A stretch of 64,000 nucleotides of DNA from Turritopsis dohrnii (GCA_027922465.2 BQMF02000216.1:124001-188000), one strand, 5' to 3'; positions 10,961 through 21,220 are shown, counted from the first letter of the stretch. Translations and numbers: made by a program. The notes: generated by a model from the sequence alone, not told the origin.

Positions 10961-11697
10961 AAAATACCTTGTGAAGATGGGGGGTACAAAGAGTCAGCTT
11001 CTGGCAAAGATAAGCAAGGAAATCTGGGATTACCTAATTTCCCTGGGAATCATAATTACTGCAGAGTACCTGCCAGGAAAGTTAAACTTGGAGGCAGATG
11101 CAGAGTCACGGTCAGTCAAAGACTCAAGCGAATGGATGCTGAAGAAATCAGTCTTTCAGAGGATTTGCAATCTGCGGGGAACACCTTGCACGGACCTGTT
11201 TGTGTCAAGAGTTTCACACCAGGTTCCCAGATACATGTCTTGGAAACTGGATCCTCTCAGTATCAACCGAGACGCCTTTCAGTCCTGCTGGACACATCTT
11301 CAAGGGTACGGTTTTCCTCCATTTGCACTAATCAGCAGAGTGTTGACAAAAGTCAAGATCGACCAGGCTTCCCCAGTTTTGATAACTCTGGCTTGGCAGG
11401 GACAGCCTTGGTACCCAATTCTTCTTCAAAGGTCTGTGAGAAACTCTCTACTTTTACCAAAACCCCAGGATCTGTTGAGAGACCCAAAAGGGAACTTTCA
11501 TCCACTTGTACTGCAATCAAAGCTTCAGCTAGTGGCTTGGACAGTATCAGGAAAAGACTTCTTAGTGAAGGAGTATCAGAGGGGGCTGCTCAACTTATCA
11601 CGGCTTCCAGAAGGGAAGGCACAACTTCACATTACGAGTCCTATAAATTGGATTTTAGACTTTCTTGCGGACATGTTTGCACAGGGATTGGAATATA
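10960..11697 (+). pseudogene. DIRS RNase H end, connector and recombinase N-terminus, element B
   Basis: The ORF at 10824-11714 carries the RNase H end (VALKYLVKMGGTKSQLLAKI, EYLPGKLNLEADAESRS, DLFVSRVSHQVPRY) and the conserved connector (PPFALISRVLTKVKI, LITLAWQGQPWYPILLQRSV, LLLPKPQDLLRDPKG, HPLVLQSKLQLVAWTVSG). It then reaches the start of the recombinase region (WILDFLADMFAQGLEYT), where an inserted MITE cuts the frame. The same pieces in the same order occur in element A. Confidence 0.7.
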
Positions 11698-11872
11698 CAG
11701 TAGAATCCCGATAACTCGAACCCCCACAGGACCGAGAAAATAGTTCGACTTATCGAATGTTCGAGTTATCGGGGGTATTTTATGAGAAAGTATTGGTGAA
11801 GGGGAATTCGAAATTGGTTCGAGTTATTGAAAGTTCGAGTTATCGGGGGTTCGAGTTATCGGGATTCTACTG
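11698..11872. mobile_element. 175-bp pogo/Tigger-like MITE with TA duplication
   Basis: The termini are CAGTAGAATCCCGATAACTC and its exact reverse complement, continuing as CGAACCCC/GGGGTTCG; GTTCGAGTTATCGGGGGT motifs recur inside. TA flanks both ends (11696-11697 and 11873-11874). Removing the element and one TA restores a continuous frame matching the recombinase of element A (LEYNTIAGYRSAIS against LEYSTISGYRSTIS). The CAGTAGA ends with TA target are typical of pogo/Tigger-type MITEs; the assignment is by termini only, as no transposase is present. Confidence 0.85.
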
Positions 11873-12578
11873 TAATACGATTGCAGGATATCGATCAGCT
11901 ATATCGGCGTACCATGAACCAATTTCAGGTATTGCCGTAGGGAAACATCCTATGGTTTCAGCATTAGTAGCAGGTATTCATAATAAGCGGTGCCCTCAAC
12001 CCAGATATCTCTTTGTGTGGGATGTTGATAAGGTGATTAACTATCTCATGGGTGTGGGTGCGGATTTGTCTGATAAACTTTTAACCCTAAAATTGACTAT
12101 GCTTCTAGCATTAACCTCAGTAGCGAGAGCTCATGAACTTGGCTCTTTAGATGTAAGATATCTAGTAAGACATTCAACAGGTTATGCCTTCCATTTTGGT
12201 AAAGTAACCAAATCAGCCAGACCAGGAAAAATGCACCCTCCTATTGAATTTAAGAAATTTTCTGAGGACAAAAATGTTTGTGTTTGTCATTTCATTGATT
12301 TGTATATTGAAAGGTCAAGATCGTGGAGAGGACAGGAAAATCAGTTACTTTTAAGTCTTATTAAACCTCATCAGGCAATTAAAACATCTACCATTTCTCG
12401 TTGGATTGTAGAGGTAATGAAAGAGTCAGGCATTGATACTTCTAGTTTTTCTGCTCATTCTACTAGGTCTGCCTCGTCTTCTAAACAGAAAGTGATAGGG
12501 GTACCACTGAAAGAAATTTTAAAACGAGGTCATTGGTCAAGTGCTTTCAACTTTCGAAAAATTGCAAACAGATATTAA
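11873..12578 (+). pseudogene. DIRS tyrosine recombinase C-terminal part, element B
   Basis: Carries IAGYRSAISAYHEPI, KHPMVSALVAGIHNKRCPQP, LFVWDVDKVINYL, VARAHELGSLDVRYL (first catalytic Arg), VKPHQ-like KPHQAIKTSTISRWI, SAHSTRSASSSK (the HxxR box, His and Arg present) and RGHW. After HWSSAFNFRK the sequence departs from the expected F-x-x-FY motif and stops, so the nucleophilic Tyr appears lost or misplaced by a small indel. The upstream part of the gene is cut by the MITE at 11698-11872. Confidence 0.8.
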
Positions 12579-12621
12579 AAGATTGACTTGGGAATTATCT
12601 GTTATCTGGAAAGCTTTGAAG

Positions 12622-12710
12622 AGAGGATTTGAGCAATGGCTTCCCGTACTTTATGCGTGAATAAGGCGGGAACGACCTCAGTGTTACATCTTTGGCGGAG
12701 ATTTTATGAA
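12622..12710. repeat. Inverted terminal repeat of DIRS element B (right)
   Basis: Reverse complement of 8413-8501 with few differences. Confidence 0.8.
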
Positions 12711-12772
12711 TAAAATCGACTCCCTCCCACCACAATCCCAATATCATATTAGTTTATTTCTTTATTTTAGCA

Positions 12773-12806
12773 CGAGGTCGTGGACGTGGACGTCGTGGAG
12801 GTTGAA
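12773..12806 (+). other. Possible terminal exon encoding an Arg-Gly tail
   Basis: TTTCTTTATTTTAG is a good splice acceptor and is followed by codons for RGRGRGRRGG and a TGA. Such tails end Sm/LSm and other RNA-binding proteins, and DIRS gag proteins may also carry one. No upstream exon is visible. Weak call. Confidence 0.2.
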
Positions 12807-12998
12807 GCATAAGATTTTGTAGTTTGCGTTTCATAAATATATGTGCCGAAAAAACATTTTGCTTCTTATTCTTGTGTTTCTCCCCCTTTTGTATCATTTG
12901 GAATGCACGAATTGTCGATGGCTGAATAATTGCTCAAATTTGTTGTCACATGGAGAAAATTTTCCCTATTATTAGAAATTGAGCGATGACTTTCGACC

Positions 12999-13068
12999 AT
13001 TATGCGTGAATAAGGCGGGAACGCCCTCAGTGTTACATCTTTGGCTTCGATTTTATTCATAAAATCCG
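12999..13068. repeat. Third copy of the element B terminal repeat
   Basis: TTATGCGTGAATAAGGCGGG, AACGCCCTCAGTG, TTACATCTTTGGC and TTTTATTCATAAAATC match the right terminal repeat at 12622-12710 in the same orientation, about 300 bp further on. It may be a solo or second terminus, or part of the DIRS terminal architecture. Confidence 0.6.
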
Positions 13069-13327
13069 GATTGCACTGCGGGTGCTTCGCGCCCTTGCAC
13101 AATCCTAAAATGTTGTTGAAGAAAAGGATCTAAACATACCTCTTTGACCTCTTTGATTCCAGTGTTGACTGGTGTTTGGCAGTGTTACTGAATACTCCAC
13201 GCCCCCTACCTCTTGCTTAAGACAGGGGGCTTCTCTGAAAGGGTGATGAGGTGCCACGGTTGTGGGCTTTCTGGATGGTAAAAGTAAAAGTAAAGAGTAA
13301 AAAGTTCCTTTGACTTTGTTTTGAAAG

Positions 13328-14050
13328 TTAAAATTTTTGAAACAGCCTCTTCGTACTGTTGTCCAAATAGTACATCATCTGGCATATTTGCACCTTCTTC
13401 ACATGTGCCATGTCTTTCAGCATAGCTTCCACCTTCTTCTTATCAGTCATGAAAACCATAAGGGTATTGAAACTTCTCATATAGGAAACAGAGTTGTAGG
13501 CTTGCCCAAGTAATAAAACCACCTGATCAAACAAATTCGACATATTATTAATATTGTCTTTGTGTGTTTCAGTAGCCTCTTCGTCGTTCATTATAGAGGC
13601 TTTTTGATTTTCCATTCCTTCCCAGAGCTTACTGAGAGGTTCATATGTAAAACGTATTCGTTGTTGAATGTTTGTTAACATTTTATCCTGATTTAGAGTA
13701 ACACGTTTCTCTTGTTCGATTAATAATTATTTGAAATGGGAATCCATTTGTTTCTCATTCCTAACATTCGTGGGTTTAGGATGGTAAAACAGAATGTTCT
13801 CATCTAAGGATTGATTAGGGATAAATCTATTCATGCATCAATTAGCATAATTCGCCAAGGTTTGGTCTAATGACCATGAGTTATCTCTTTCCTCAGAAAG
13901 CTCAAAACGTCCTCTCTTTGCAGGAGTCTCGTCATCACTAGTCGTTTGGGTCTCCTCGTTTGTCGTGAACTCGTCAACCTCCTCTCTTGGGAGTTCGTTA
14001 CCAGTGGAATCACTGTTCTCACTCATTCTATGAGAAATACGAGAGAACAT
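13328..14050 (-). pseudogene. DIRS gag-like protein, element A, broken
   Basis: Two minus-strand fragments. 14050-13838 has an acidic/serine N-terminus with AKRGRFELSEERDNSW, which aligns with the SARFDLDTSASENEW region of element B. 13681-13328 has FTYEPLSKLWEGME and LFDQVVLLLGQAYNSVSYMR, matching LLRLWHIMDE and LFDQSILLTGQAFNSTSY of element B. They are the 5' gene of element A, now separated from its RT by the 4.3-kb insertion of element B. Confidence 0.7.
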
Positions 14051-14206
14051 AAAATTAAAAATCTTTTTCTATGCAGTGTAGGCATCAGAATCAGACTTGA
14101 AATATGGTCTGTATAAGCTACGTTAGTAAGATAAAATGAGATTTAATCGAAGTTTCGGTTATTACTTACTTGCATGTGTCTGTCTTGTAAGAAAGAAAGA
14201 GGGAAG

Positions 14207-14289
14207 AGGCGTTTGAGGCTATGGCCTCTAGATTTATCGCAAGATGAGAGGGTCGCAATATTAGCTCGGTGTGAAGATTTCATGAAATG
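14207..14289. repeat. Inverted terminal arm of DIRS element A (right)
   Basis: GAGGCGTTTGAGGCTATGG, CCTCTAGATTTATCG, AGATGAGAG, AATATTAGCTCGGTGTG and AAGATTTCATGAAATG are the reverse complement of the arm at 5538-5614, with additions. Confidence 0.65.
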
Positions 14290-14968
14290 AATTCTCATTT
14301 GCCAAGTCGTCGAATCGTTTTAGAAGTTAACATAGTTCACAGTAAGTTGACATTCAAGTCGTCGAGTCGTTTTAGATGAACACTCGTTTTTTTTTCAATT
14401 TGAGGCCCTTTAAAAGTTCGTTCGTTTCAGATGATGACGCGTTGTTCAATATTTGTCGGTCTTTCATATCAAGAGCTATTAAAATTTCATGATCTGTTTA
14501 TTCTGAATGACACTATTCGTGAGTCCCTTTTTCTAACAAACAATCAAATATAACTCGAAGAAAAGGAATCTTTCATACATAGTTTGGTTATTTCCTCATC
14601 CATAACCATGCGATTGTCCATGCTACATGCAACTACTAGAAGATATGACGTCAACATGACTTGTGTAAATATGGCACAAACTTCTGTTTTTGTGTAAAAG
14701 CCAACACTGACTTAGTGAAACTGGTAATGAGGTTGCACCGCATCATTTTCTGAACCGACTAAATATCTAAAATGGCTAATCTTCCGAAGCGCCTCAATTA
14801 CACAGCATCTAGCGACCCAACTTCTAAAACACCTCAAATTGAAAAACGAGTGTTCATCTAAAACAACTCGACGACTTGAATGTCGACTTATTGCCAACCG
14901 TGTTAACATCTTAAATGATTAATGACGTCACAAGTCAATCTAAAACGACTCGAATCAACTTTATACAA
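14290..14968. repeat. Inverted-repeat (foldback) element
   Basis: The segment at about 14340-14405 (GTTGACATTCAAGTCGTCGA, GTCGTTTTAGATGAACACTC, TTTTTCAATTTGAGG) is inverted at about 14830-14893 (CCTCAAATTGAAAAACGAG, TGTTCATCTAAAACAACTCG, ACGACTTGAATGTCGAC). A weaker pairing with TCGTTTTAGA continues outward on both sides. The loop is about 420 bp with no ORF of note. Confidence 0.65.
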
Positions 14969-15496
14969 TTCATGCAAACTTATGTTAATGGCAAATGGAG
15001 ACAACTGGACGTCAACAGCGTCATTTGTAACGTCAATAAAGCGGCCATTCAACGTCGCTGTCGCTTAACACTACGCAAAAATTTTCTCTGCATGTGATTT
15101 TCCGCGCGGTGTCGTCATTAAAACCATTACAATGTGTGTACGGGGTGGTATGGCCGTTACATTGTCCTTCACTAATAGCATCTCTAAAAATAGAAATTGA
15201 AACAAAATATCTACTATAAAAAGAACTATTAAATAAATATTAGATGCTAAGTATGTTTCATACAATCAGGCCTACTGTAGATTTAGCTTCGGAACGGTAG
15301 AGAATTTGATGAAAGACTCTAACATTTGTAAACAACCAATCCGATTTGATAATCGATGGACACGTCAATTGATTCATTTGACGTCAAATTGCACATCTAA
15401 TGGATTTTGCACTCGATTGTGTTCATGATCTGAAAAGTCACGTTTCGTGCTTTTAAATTACGAATAATGAATATAAGTTTAGTTCCGGATGTTATA
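14969..15496. other. Intergenic, upstream of the coiled-coil gene
   Basis: No gene or repeat recognised. Several GACGTC motifs are present (for example 15008 and 15379). Confidence 0.4.
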
Positions 15497-16412
15497 ATGT
15501 ATTCCAGAACCTCTCTGATGTGTAAAATCAGAGAAGAGAAGCAAAAAGCTGAAAATTATCGTGTTTTATTCGAAAAGTACTTCGCAGTAAGTATAGAATA
15601 GATAGTTACATGTAAACAGCTTTCTTATAATTCTGATTTTATTTTGACAACTCGTTTTCATCAAACTTTATCTAACTTTGACAACTAATAAAGCAGATTG
15701 GAAAAGAAAGTTTCTCCTTCCGTCTTTATAGAAATGCCTTGCGTTGAATGAATCAAATTGCAAGTTAAAATATAAAATCGAAGAATTGGAAAGTCGTATG
15801 GAGGTTGCTGACAAGGATGTTCAGTTATCGAACGAAAACCTTATGACATCAAAATCTCAATGTCAGCAATTGGTGGATAAAAACAACTTGTATATCAAAC
15901 AAATTCAACATTTACGTGTTGAAAATGAAAACCAGAAAAAACAAATACAAGAGTTAAATGAAGATCTAGTTGCGGAAGTAGTTACGGAACTTTATGATGC
16001 GACAAAGGAAATTTGGTTAAGTGAAGTCGAAAGCCTCAATGATCTGACTTATCGATAAGCCGATGATATCGATTCTCTGAAAAAGGAAATAACTACCATG
16101 AAGAAAAAAATTCAAAAGTTAGAGGAAGCTAACGTTGAGCTTAACAAGGAAGAACGAGATTGGAGGATGAGATATATCAGCCTTCAAACATTTGTAACAT
16201 CTACAAAACGACTTGTCGAAGAGGCTTACCATTCCGAAGTACATGTTCAAACACATCTAGACAGATTGCAACATAAGTTCGCAAAAATGTCTCCTTTCCG
16301 TTTACTGAGCCACAAAAAGAAGAAACAAATCATCACAGACGCAAAAGAAGCCATCGCAACAAATGTCGAAAACTTACATAAGATTGTGATTGGTTTCGAT
16401 TGCTACCAATAA
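15497..16412 (+). CDS. Two-exon coiled-coil protein with an in-frame stop
   Basis: Exon 1, 15497-15586, encodes 30 aa and ends at GCA|GTAAGT (phase 0). The intron ends at TTTATAG and exon 2 starts at 15732 with AAATGCCTTGCG. The joined frame gives a charged helical protein with heptad-like spacing (YKIEELESRMEVADKDVQ, IQHLRVENENQKKQIQELNE). At 16056-16058 there is a TAA, but the same frame stays open for another 117 codons (SLKKEITTMKKKIQKLEEAN, LNKEERDWRMRYI) to the TAA at 16410. Both halves look like one coiled coil of about 255 residues. Either a recent nonsense mutation (or sequencing error) cut it, or only the N-terminal ~139 aa are made. No family is recognised. Confidence 0.55.
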
Positions 16413-16430
16413 AATATAACGCTAAATCTT

Positions 16431-16817
16431 ATGAGTAAAGAGAGTGAATGCGGGGAGGTGAAAAAGTAAGTATTGCATTTTTATATTTATCATATCAACG
16501 TTCTTTTAGTCGGGTGGTGGGTGGAGTGGGCGGAATGCGTAGAAGGCGTTTATTAAATACCAAGTAGTGGAGCAAGGAGTATAGCAATATTTATCTTGTT
16601 GAATTTTATTCTATTCTACAGAATTTTGAACAGGACCGTAAGATGGCGGATCTTTCAATCAATCAAATTAATGAATAACTTGTTCGTTTCAATGCGCTCT
16701 CTCCCCACCCTTAGGGATGATAAATTGAAAACCAGGGTTTTATTGACCATCATTTTGACTGGCCCCAACTCACCCCAAAATAAAGAAATGCAACAACTAA
16801 TTTCCCTTCATGTATGA
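16431..16817 (+). CDS. Short two-exon ORF just downstream of the coiled-coil stop
   Basis: An ATG at 16431, only 18 nt after the preceding stop codon, opens 11 codons that end in a good donor (AAA AA|GTAAGT, 16465). A TTCTATTCTACAG acceptor gives exon 2 from 16622 with matching phase, running to TGA at 16817 (about 77 aa; ILNRTVRWRIFQSIK, MNNLFVSMRSLPTL). It could instead be spliced 3' UTR of the coiled-coil gene. No homology is recognised and confidence is low. Confidence 0.25.
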
Positions 16818-17906
16818 TAATATTTAGAGTTCAAATAATGAGGATTCTATAATACAAGTTCCTATAAGTAGGCCTCTATTTTGCTAAATGGACCAAGAAT
16901 TGATTGGTGTATTGTGCAGTTATACATATCCTTTTACACTTTTATTTTTAGTAATCAGCAACTGCTTGGCATATGATCTTCATTTTACCTCAACTGCGTA
17001 ACTGGTGGAAACAAAAGTTCGATAACATCATCAGCCAAGCACGTAAGCTTGTAAGCACGTAAAACTCGAAAATCCAACTAGTAACTGAAATTTGAAGCGT
17101 AAATAAAATCGATTAAAGTATCAAAGTTGTTGTAGTTCTTCTTTTCCATATGATTCCTGTTGATGCACATCGTATTACTGTATGTAGTTTCTATGCTGGC
17201 ACAAAAATATCCTTGCTAAAAGGAGAAGAATCCAATTGATTGTTATGGAAACGCAAGGGTGAACTAGAAATGTATTATTAAGATTTTGACCTGGATGTTT
17301 TGTTAAGGCGGCTCATATTTAATGTATCCACTGCATAACAATTCGCTTATAAATGCGTTATGGTCGATCTGTTATTCGGCTCTTTAGAATCAACGTTTTT
17401 GGGCTCAATAAGATTTAGACCGTATTATTGTTACGAATATTTATTACAGGATGGTTCCTCAGTTATAAATACATATACAATATACAAATACTGTTATTCT
17501 GGAAGTCCTGTGCAAAATTTCCTGATCATTTTTGCACAGAAATTATCTGTCATTCGACAACATACATATTCAATAGTGCTGACGTAATCCATGTGAACCA
17601 TGTTGTCATCATGGCTATTTTAAATTCAAACAGTGATATTCGCCTGTTTCCATGGCGATTGATAAATTACCCCTTTCCATCACAAATTGATGTAATAGCG
17701 TAATTATCCCAGCATTTATTAAGCGCTCCCCTTTGATAAGCGCCCTGAGAATTTCCACAAAGTGCCTAGCACTTGAAGCGCCCCACCTCGAATAAGCGCC
17801 CACCTTTTAAAGGGAGGTGCTTAATCGAAAACTACCTTGAGAAAGTCGGTGCTAATCTGAAATTTTTGAAATACGTAGTTTATGTTGTAATGCATTTTGA
17901 CACGAA

Positions 17907-17954
17907 CCTCGAACCCAGGGTTTCTTGTATAGAAACTCTCTGGGTTCGAAGTTG
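17907..17954. repeat. MITE-2 family, short palindrome
   Basis: CCTCGAACCCAGGGTTTCTT is followed by GAAACTCTCTGGGTTCGAAG, its near reverse complement. Confidence 0.6.
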
Positions 17955-18269
17955 TTTTGACACTACATTCACTAGATTCGAGAACTGGAAAAAGAAAATC
18001 ATAACATACAATAGCTTCTTTTCATTTGTGAGTAGATCTTCACTATGAGTAGATCATCACTGTCTACCTCAAAGGAACCATTAACAGTTTCCTTTCGATC
18101 CATCTAAAAAAGGTCATTTTTAAATGTTAACTTTTGGTAACTAATTCATCTTCTGCTTTAGTTACTTATGATAATAATAGGGAAAGCCTTAATGATTTAT
18201 AAATTCATAAATTAAGTTGTACTTACTGTAACATAAACCGACCAGAACCACCACTCACCAGGAAACCAG

Positions 18270-18324
18270 CAAGAACCGACCACGAAACAACCAAGAACCG
18301 ACCACGAAACAACCAAGAACCGAC
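18270..18324. repeat. 22-bp tandem repeat, ~2.5 units
   Basis: The unit CAAGAACCGACCACGAAACAAC is repeated twice exactly, then partially; diverged pieces precede it. Confidence 0.8.
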
Positions 18325-19898
18325 TAACACTAAATAAGTTAACTACTAACGTAAAATATCAAAAACTTAAAAAAAAAATTATGCTTCTCCATAGTCATGG
18401 TAACTGCTGAAACGCGACATGAACAAGTTTTGATGCGGCGTTTATTAGAGGACGGCGTATATTACAAATGTTTGGCTATTATTAGAGGAAAATCGTTATA
18501 ATTTTACTTGCACGGGGGAGATTCCTTTCCCTCTCTAGAGTCTCTTGCCTTTTCGATATACGGGTGATGAAAAACGTAAGAGTTCGAATTATTCATCTCC
18601 ACATTTTCATTCAGTGGGAAGGAACTCATTATGTGTGTTGGAGCAGGAAGCTTCGCAATTAATGACGGCTTATACCATACACCAAGTTTGTATTCGGAAG
18701 ATGTACGGCGCGTCCTCGGTTATCCGAAAGCCAGTTCGGATAATCAAAATATGTCAGGTAATCCAAAGTTACGGAGCACGTGTTTGTTTTGTCCAGATTC
18801 TATATCCTTATTGTTCTACTTTAGAATAAACGAAACTCTACGTTTCAACCTCGTCTCCAGGGCTTCTTGTGGAAAAAGCAAGAGTTCGAATTATTACAAT
18901 TGTTTTTCATGAAACGTTTTTGTTTTGCATTTTTTTTGAAAAAAGATCGGAAAAATAAAAAAGTACGCCATTAGCACTTCGTCTTGACACTCCTTTACTG
19001 AAACATACATTTAAAGGGTAAATTTATTTTGATACTGGTCAAAAACTTGGACATGAGAGCTAGACATCTAGTGATGGAGAGTGGCAGATACATATTGTGA
19101 GCTGTACATTGAATGGCGAAGTCACTGCGATGAAGGACCTTTTTATTGAAATTGTGGGTATATTTTTATAAAAACGCACTCCTTCATAGATATTTTCAAC
19201 AAATTAGGCCACTGTCGGGTCAGCTTGGTGCTTATTTATTTCCATTTCCTTGAGAACTGTCCGCAGTCTTCCCCATGAAAACTCAGGAAAGATCTTGACG
19301 TTTAGAAAAACTGCATATCAATTCTATTTTTAAAAAGACTTTTGGAGACGACCGCTGGATGTTTTCGAAATTGTGCTATCTTTTGAACTCAGGTACTCCT
19401 CTTTAATTAGATTTCAATTCTTTCATTGTTTCTTTTAAGTTTCCTTTTCGAACTTAAGATAATAGGATACCTGCAACACATTCGGAAGGTAATTGCTTTT
19501 GGGGAAGAAGAAACAATTATAAATATAAATGTTTTGTCGAGAGTTTTTTTTTGGCAGTTTAGCGGAGAAAAAACAAGATGAAGGACTTCGTGTCAGGTAG
19601 TAGCTAAAATATCAAAAAGTAACTCCAGGGGGGAGAGAGCATTTTCATTGAAATAGTGTATATGAAAGAATGCACTCCTGTACTCTTCCGCGGTGGTTTT
19701 CAACAAATTTGCTCACAAAGTATGCACACGAAATGAAATACAAAACTTACTGTACTGGACTTTTTTTATGATTAAGACTTTTTGTTGCGAATAAATGCTT
19801 TTACTGTGCTCCCAGGATCAGGGGTCTGGGGTTGAGTAAACAGTGAGAAAAGCCAACAACTGTTATTTGGAATTGTTATTGTTATTGTTGATTTAGTT

Positions 19899-21220
19899 AT
19901 GTTTTGGTTAATGTTTGTTATCGGCATAATGTCAAATGAAGTAACGGACGAAATGAATGTTTCCAGGAGTCATATCCCTGCTGATATTCCGGAGTATATG
20001 GCATACTTATACAACGTTTTATCCAAAAAGGATGCTAATGGGAACCAGCTTCACAATGGAAATGTGGTCAGAAGTTTCTTTGACCAAGGTAAGTTTTTGT
20101 ACTTGAATTTTGCAAACACATTACGTAGGTCAAAAGGCAAATATGCAACCTCGAACCCAGGGTTTCGAGGGTTCGAGGTTGGTAAACGTATTTATTTGGA
20201 TATTACTTATTTATCTTTTTGCTGATCTTTGAAAGTTTTATAAATTCACGATTTTGCTCTGAGATATTACTTTTTTTATTTTATGCGTTTAATAACAGTT
20301 ATGCTGAGGAAATCATTTTACGATAGAACGCCCAGTGGGCAAATTTGTTGATACTCACCGTGAAAGAGTGTGTTTCTATAGAAATATACACACTCTTTCT
20401 ATAGAAATTCTCTTCGTTGCAGTGTCTTTTTTCTTTAGGTTCTCCAGAGGAAGAACGCAAAAAACGGCGATATTTCTTTAACGTCTCAAACATAGCCTAT
20501 GAAACATTGATCCGAGCAGAACTTCATCTTTACATGTATCAAGTCGTAAAGAAACACAACCGTATAAACGTCATTGAACTTAGTATCGAAAACTTGGCCG
20601 ATAACCAAACGGTCAGTTCAAGATTATTGAGTACAAATGGACGTGGTTGGTTGGTATTTCCGGTTACTGAATTGGTTACGAATTGGATCAAAGCGGAACA
20701 CACAAACAAAGGCATTCGTATGGCAATTCACTTTCTTTACGGTCAAGAAGAGAGGCTTTATTTTGCCACAAAAATATCCGTATCCAAGCAGCCTATACTT
20801 GTAACTTTTACAAGAGAGGTACACATACTCGATCAAAATGTCCTGAAAAACTTTAAATTAAATGTTAATGGGCTGAAGCCACACCATCGTGCTGGCAAAC
20901 ACAGAACCAAACGAGACTTATCTATATCCTGCAGAGTAGTGTCATTCAGTGTATCCATACCTAAAATTATCCGTGGCCACGTAATACACCCTGTTACGTC
21001 GTCGATAAACAAATGTGAAGGTGAATGCTATGTTCGCGGTAACCGACTGCATACTTCTTTACAAGCATTAAACGAGCTTTACTTGGATGACCGAATCAAG
21101 TCCTTCCCTTGCTGCACTCCAACAAAATTCCATCATATGCCGATTCTATTAAAGGATGATCGCTTCTTTAAAGTGGTATGGCTCGAAGACTCGGTTGTGG
21201 GAAGTTGCGGATGCTTTTAA
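19899..21220 (+). CDS. TGF-beta/BMP-like secreted ligand
   Basis: Two exons, 19899-20088 and 20439-21220 (GACCAAG|GTAAGT and TTCTTTAG|GTTCT, phase 1), give 323 aa. ATG 19899 is the first Met after an in-frame stop and begins a short hydrophobic leader. The prodomain has the family's early PEYMAYLYNVLS segment and the later RGWLVFPVTELVTNWI. A furin site RTKR (residues 219-222) precedes a 101-aa mature domain with seven cysteines at 228, 256, 260, 288, 289, 320 and 322. The spacing C-x27-C-x3-C-x27-CC-x30-C-x-C fits the cystine knot plus interchain Cys. NKCEGEC, PCCTPTKF and the terminal CGC are signature pieces; the usual W-x-x-W-I-x-A-P motif is not conserved. Dimers of this family signal through serine/threonine kinase receptors and Smads. 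Subfamily (BMP, GDF or other) is not assignable by eye. Confidence 0.93.
20147..20183. repeat. MITE-2 family hairpin in the TGF-beta intron
   Basis: AACCTCGAACCCAGGGTTTC is followed by GAGGGTTCGAGGTT; compact version of the family. Confidence 0.65.
20331..20431. repeat. MITE-1 family copy in the TGF-beta intron
   Basis: CAGTGGGCAAATTTGTTGA, the TTTCTATAGAAATATACACA core and CTCTTCGTTGCAGTG. It ends within 10 nt of the splice acceptor of exon 2. Confidence 0.7.

Larger units (their letters stand above)
8413..12710 (+). mobile_element. DIRS-type retroelement B (plus strand), nested in element A
   Basis: Bounded by ~88-bp inverted terminal repeats (8413-8501 and 12622-12710). The order is gag-like ORF, reverse transcriptase, RNase H, then tyrosine recombinase. 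It interrupts element A between gag and RT, in opposite orientation, so it arrived later. Its proteins are clearly diverged from those of A (for example FGLSPAPLVFTELMKVPIALLRR against FGLSKAPWIFTKLMKIPIALLRR), so the two are separate lineages. It is also defective: RT motif A is deleted, the recombinase end is garbled, and a MITE splits the recombinase gene. Confidence 0.85.
5538..14289 (-). mobile_element. DIRS-type retroelement A (minus strand), split by element B
   Basis: The outer arms at 5538-5614 and 14207-14289 are inverted copies of one motif (CATTTCATGAAATCTTCAC, CTCTCATCT, ATAAATCTAGAGGCCATAGCCTC, AACGCCTCT). Read from the right on the minus strand, the order is gag-like protein (14050-13328), then element B, then reverse transcriptase and RNase H (8408-6393), then tyrosine recombinase (6384-5613). 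This is the DIRS order, with a tyrosine recombinase instead of a DDE integrase. Many frameshifts and stops show that it is dead. Its RT has YLDN where an active enzyme needs YxDD. Confidence 0.8.
16818..19898. other. Intergenic region with dispersed repeats
   Basis: No credible gene. It holds MITE-2 pieces (17907-17954, plus fragments near 18541 and 18850), a 22-bp tandem repeat (18270-18324), and partial MITE-1 sequences near 19140-19210 and 19640-19712 (GAGAGCATTTTCATTGAAAT, then TCAACAAATTTGCTCAC). Confidence 0.5.

Noticed and set aside
12866..13102. 78-aa minus-strand ORF
   Set aside because: Translates the DIRS terminal repeat; the same peptide (KDVTLRAFPPYSRI) appears wherever the repeat occurs.
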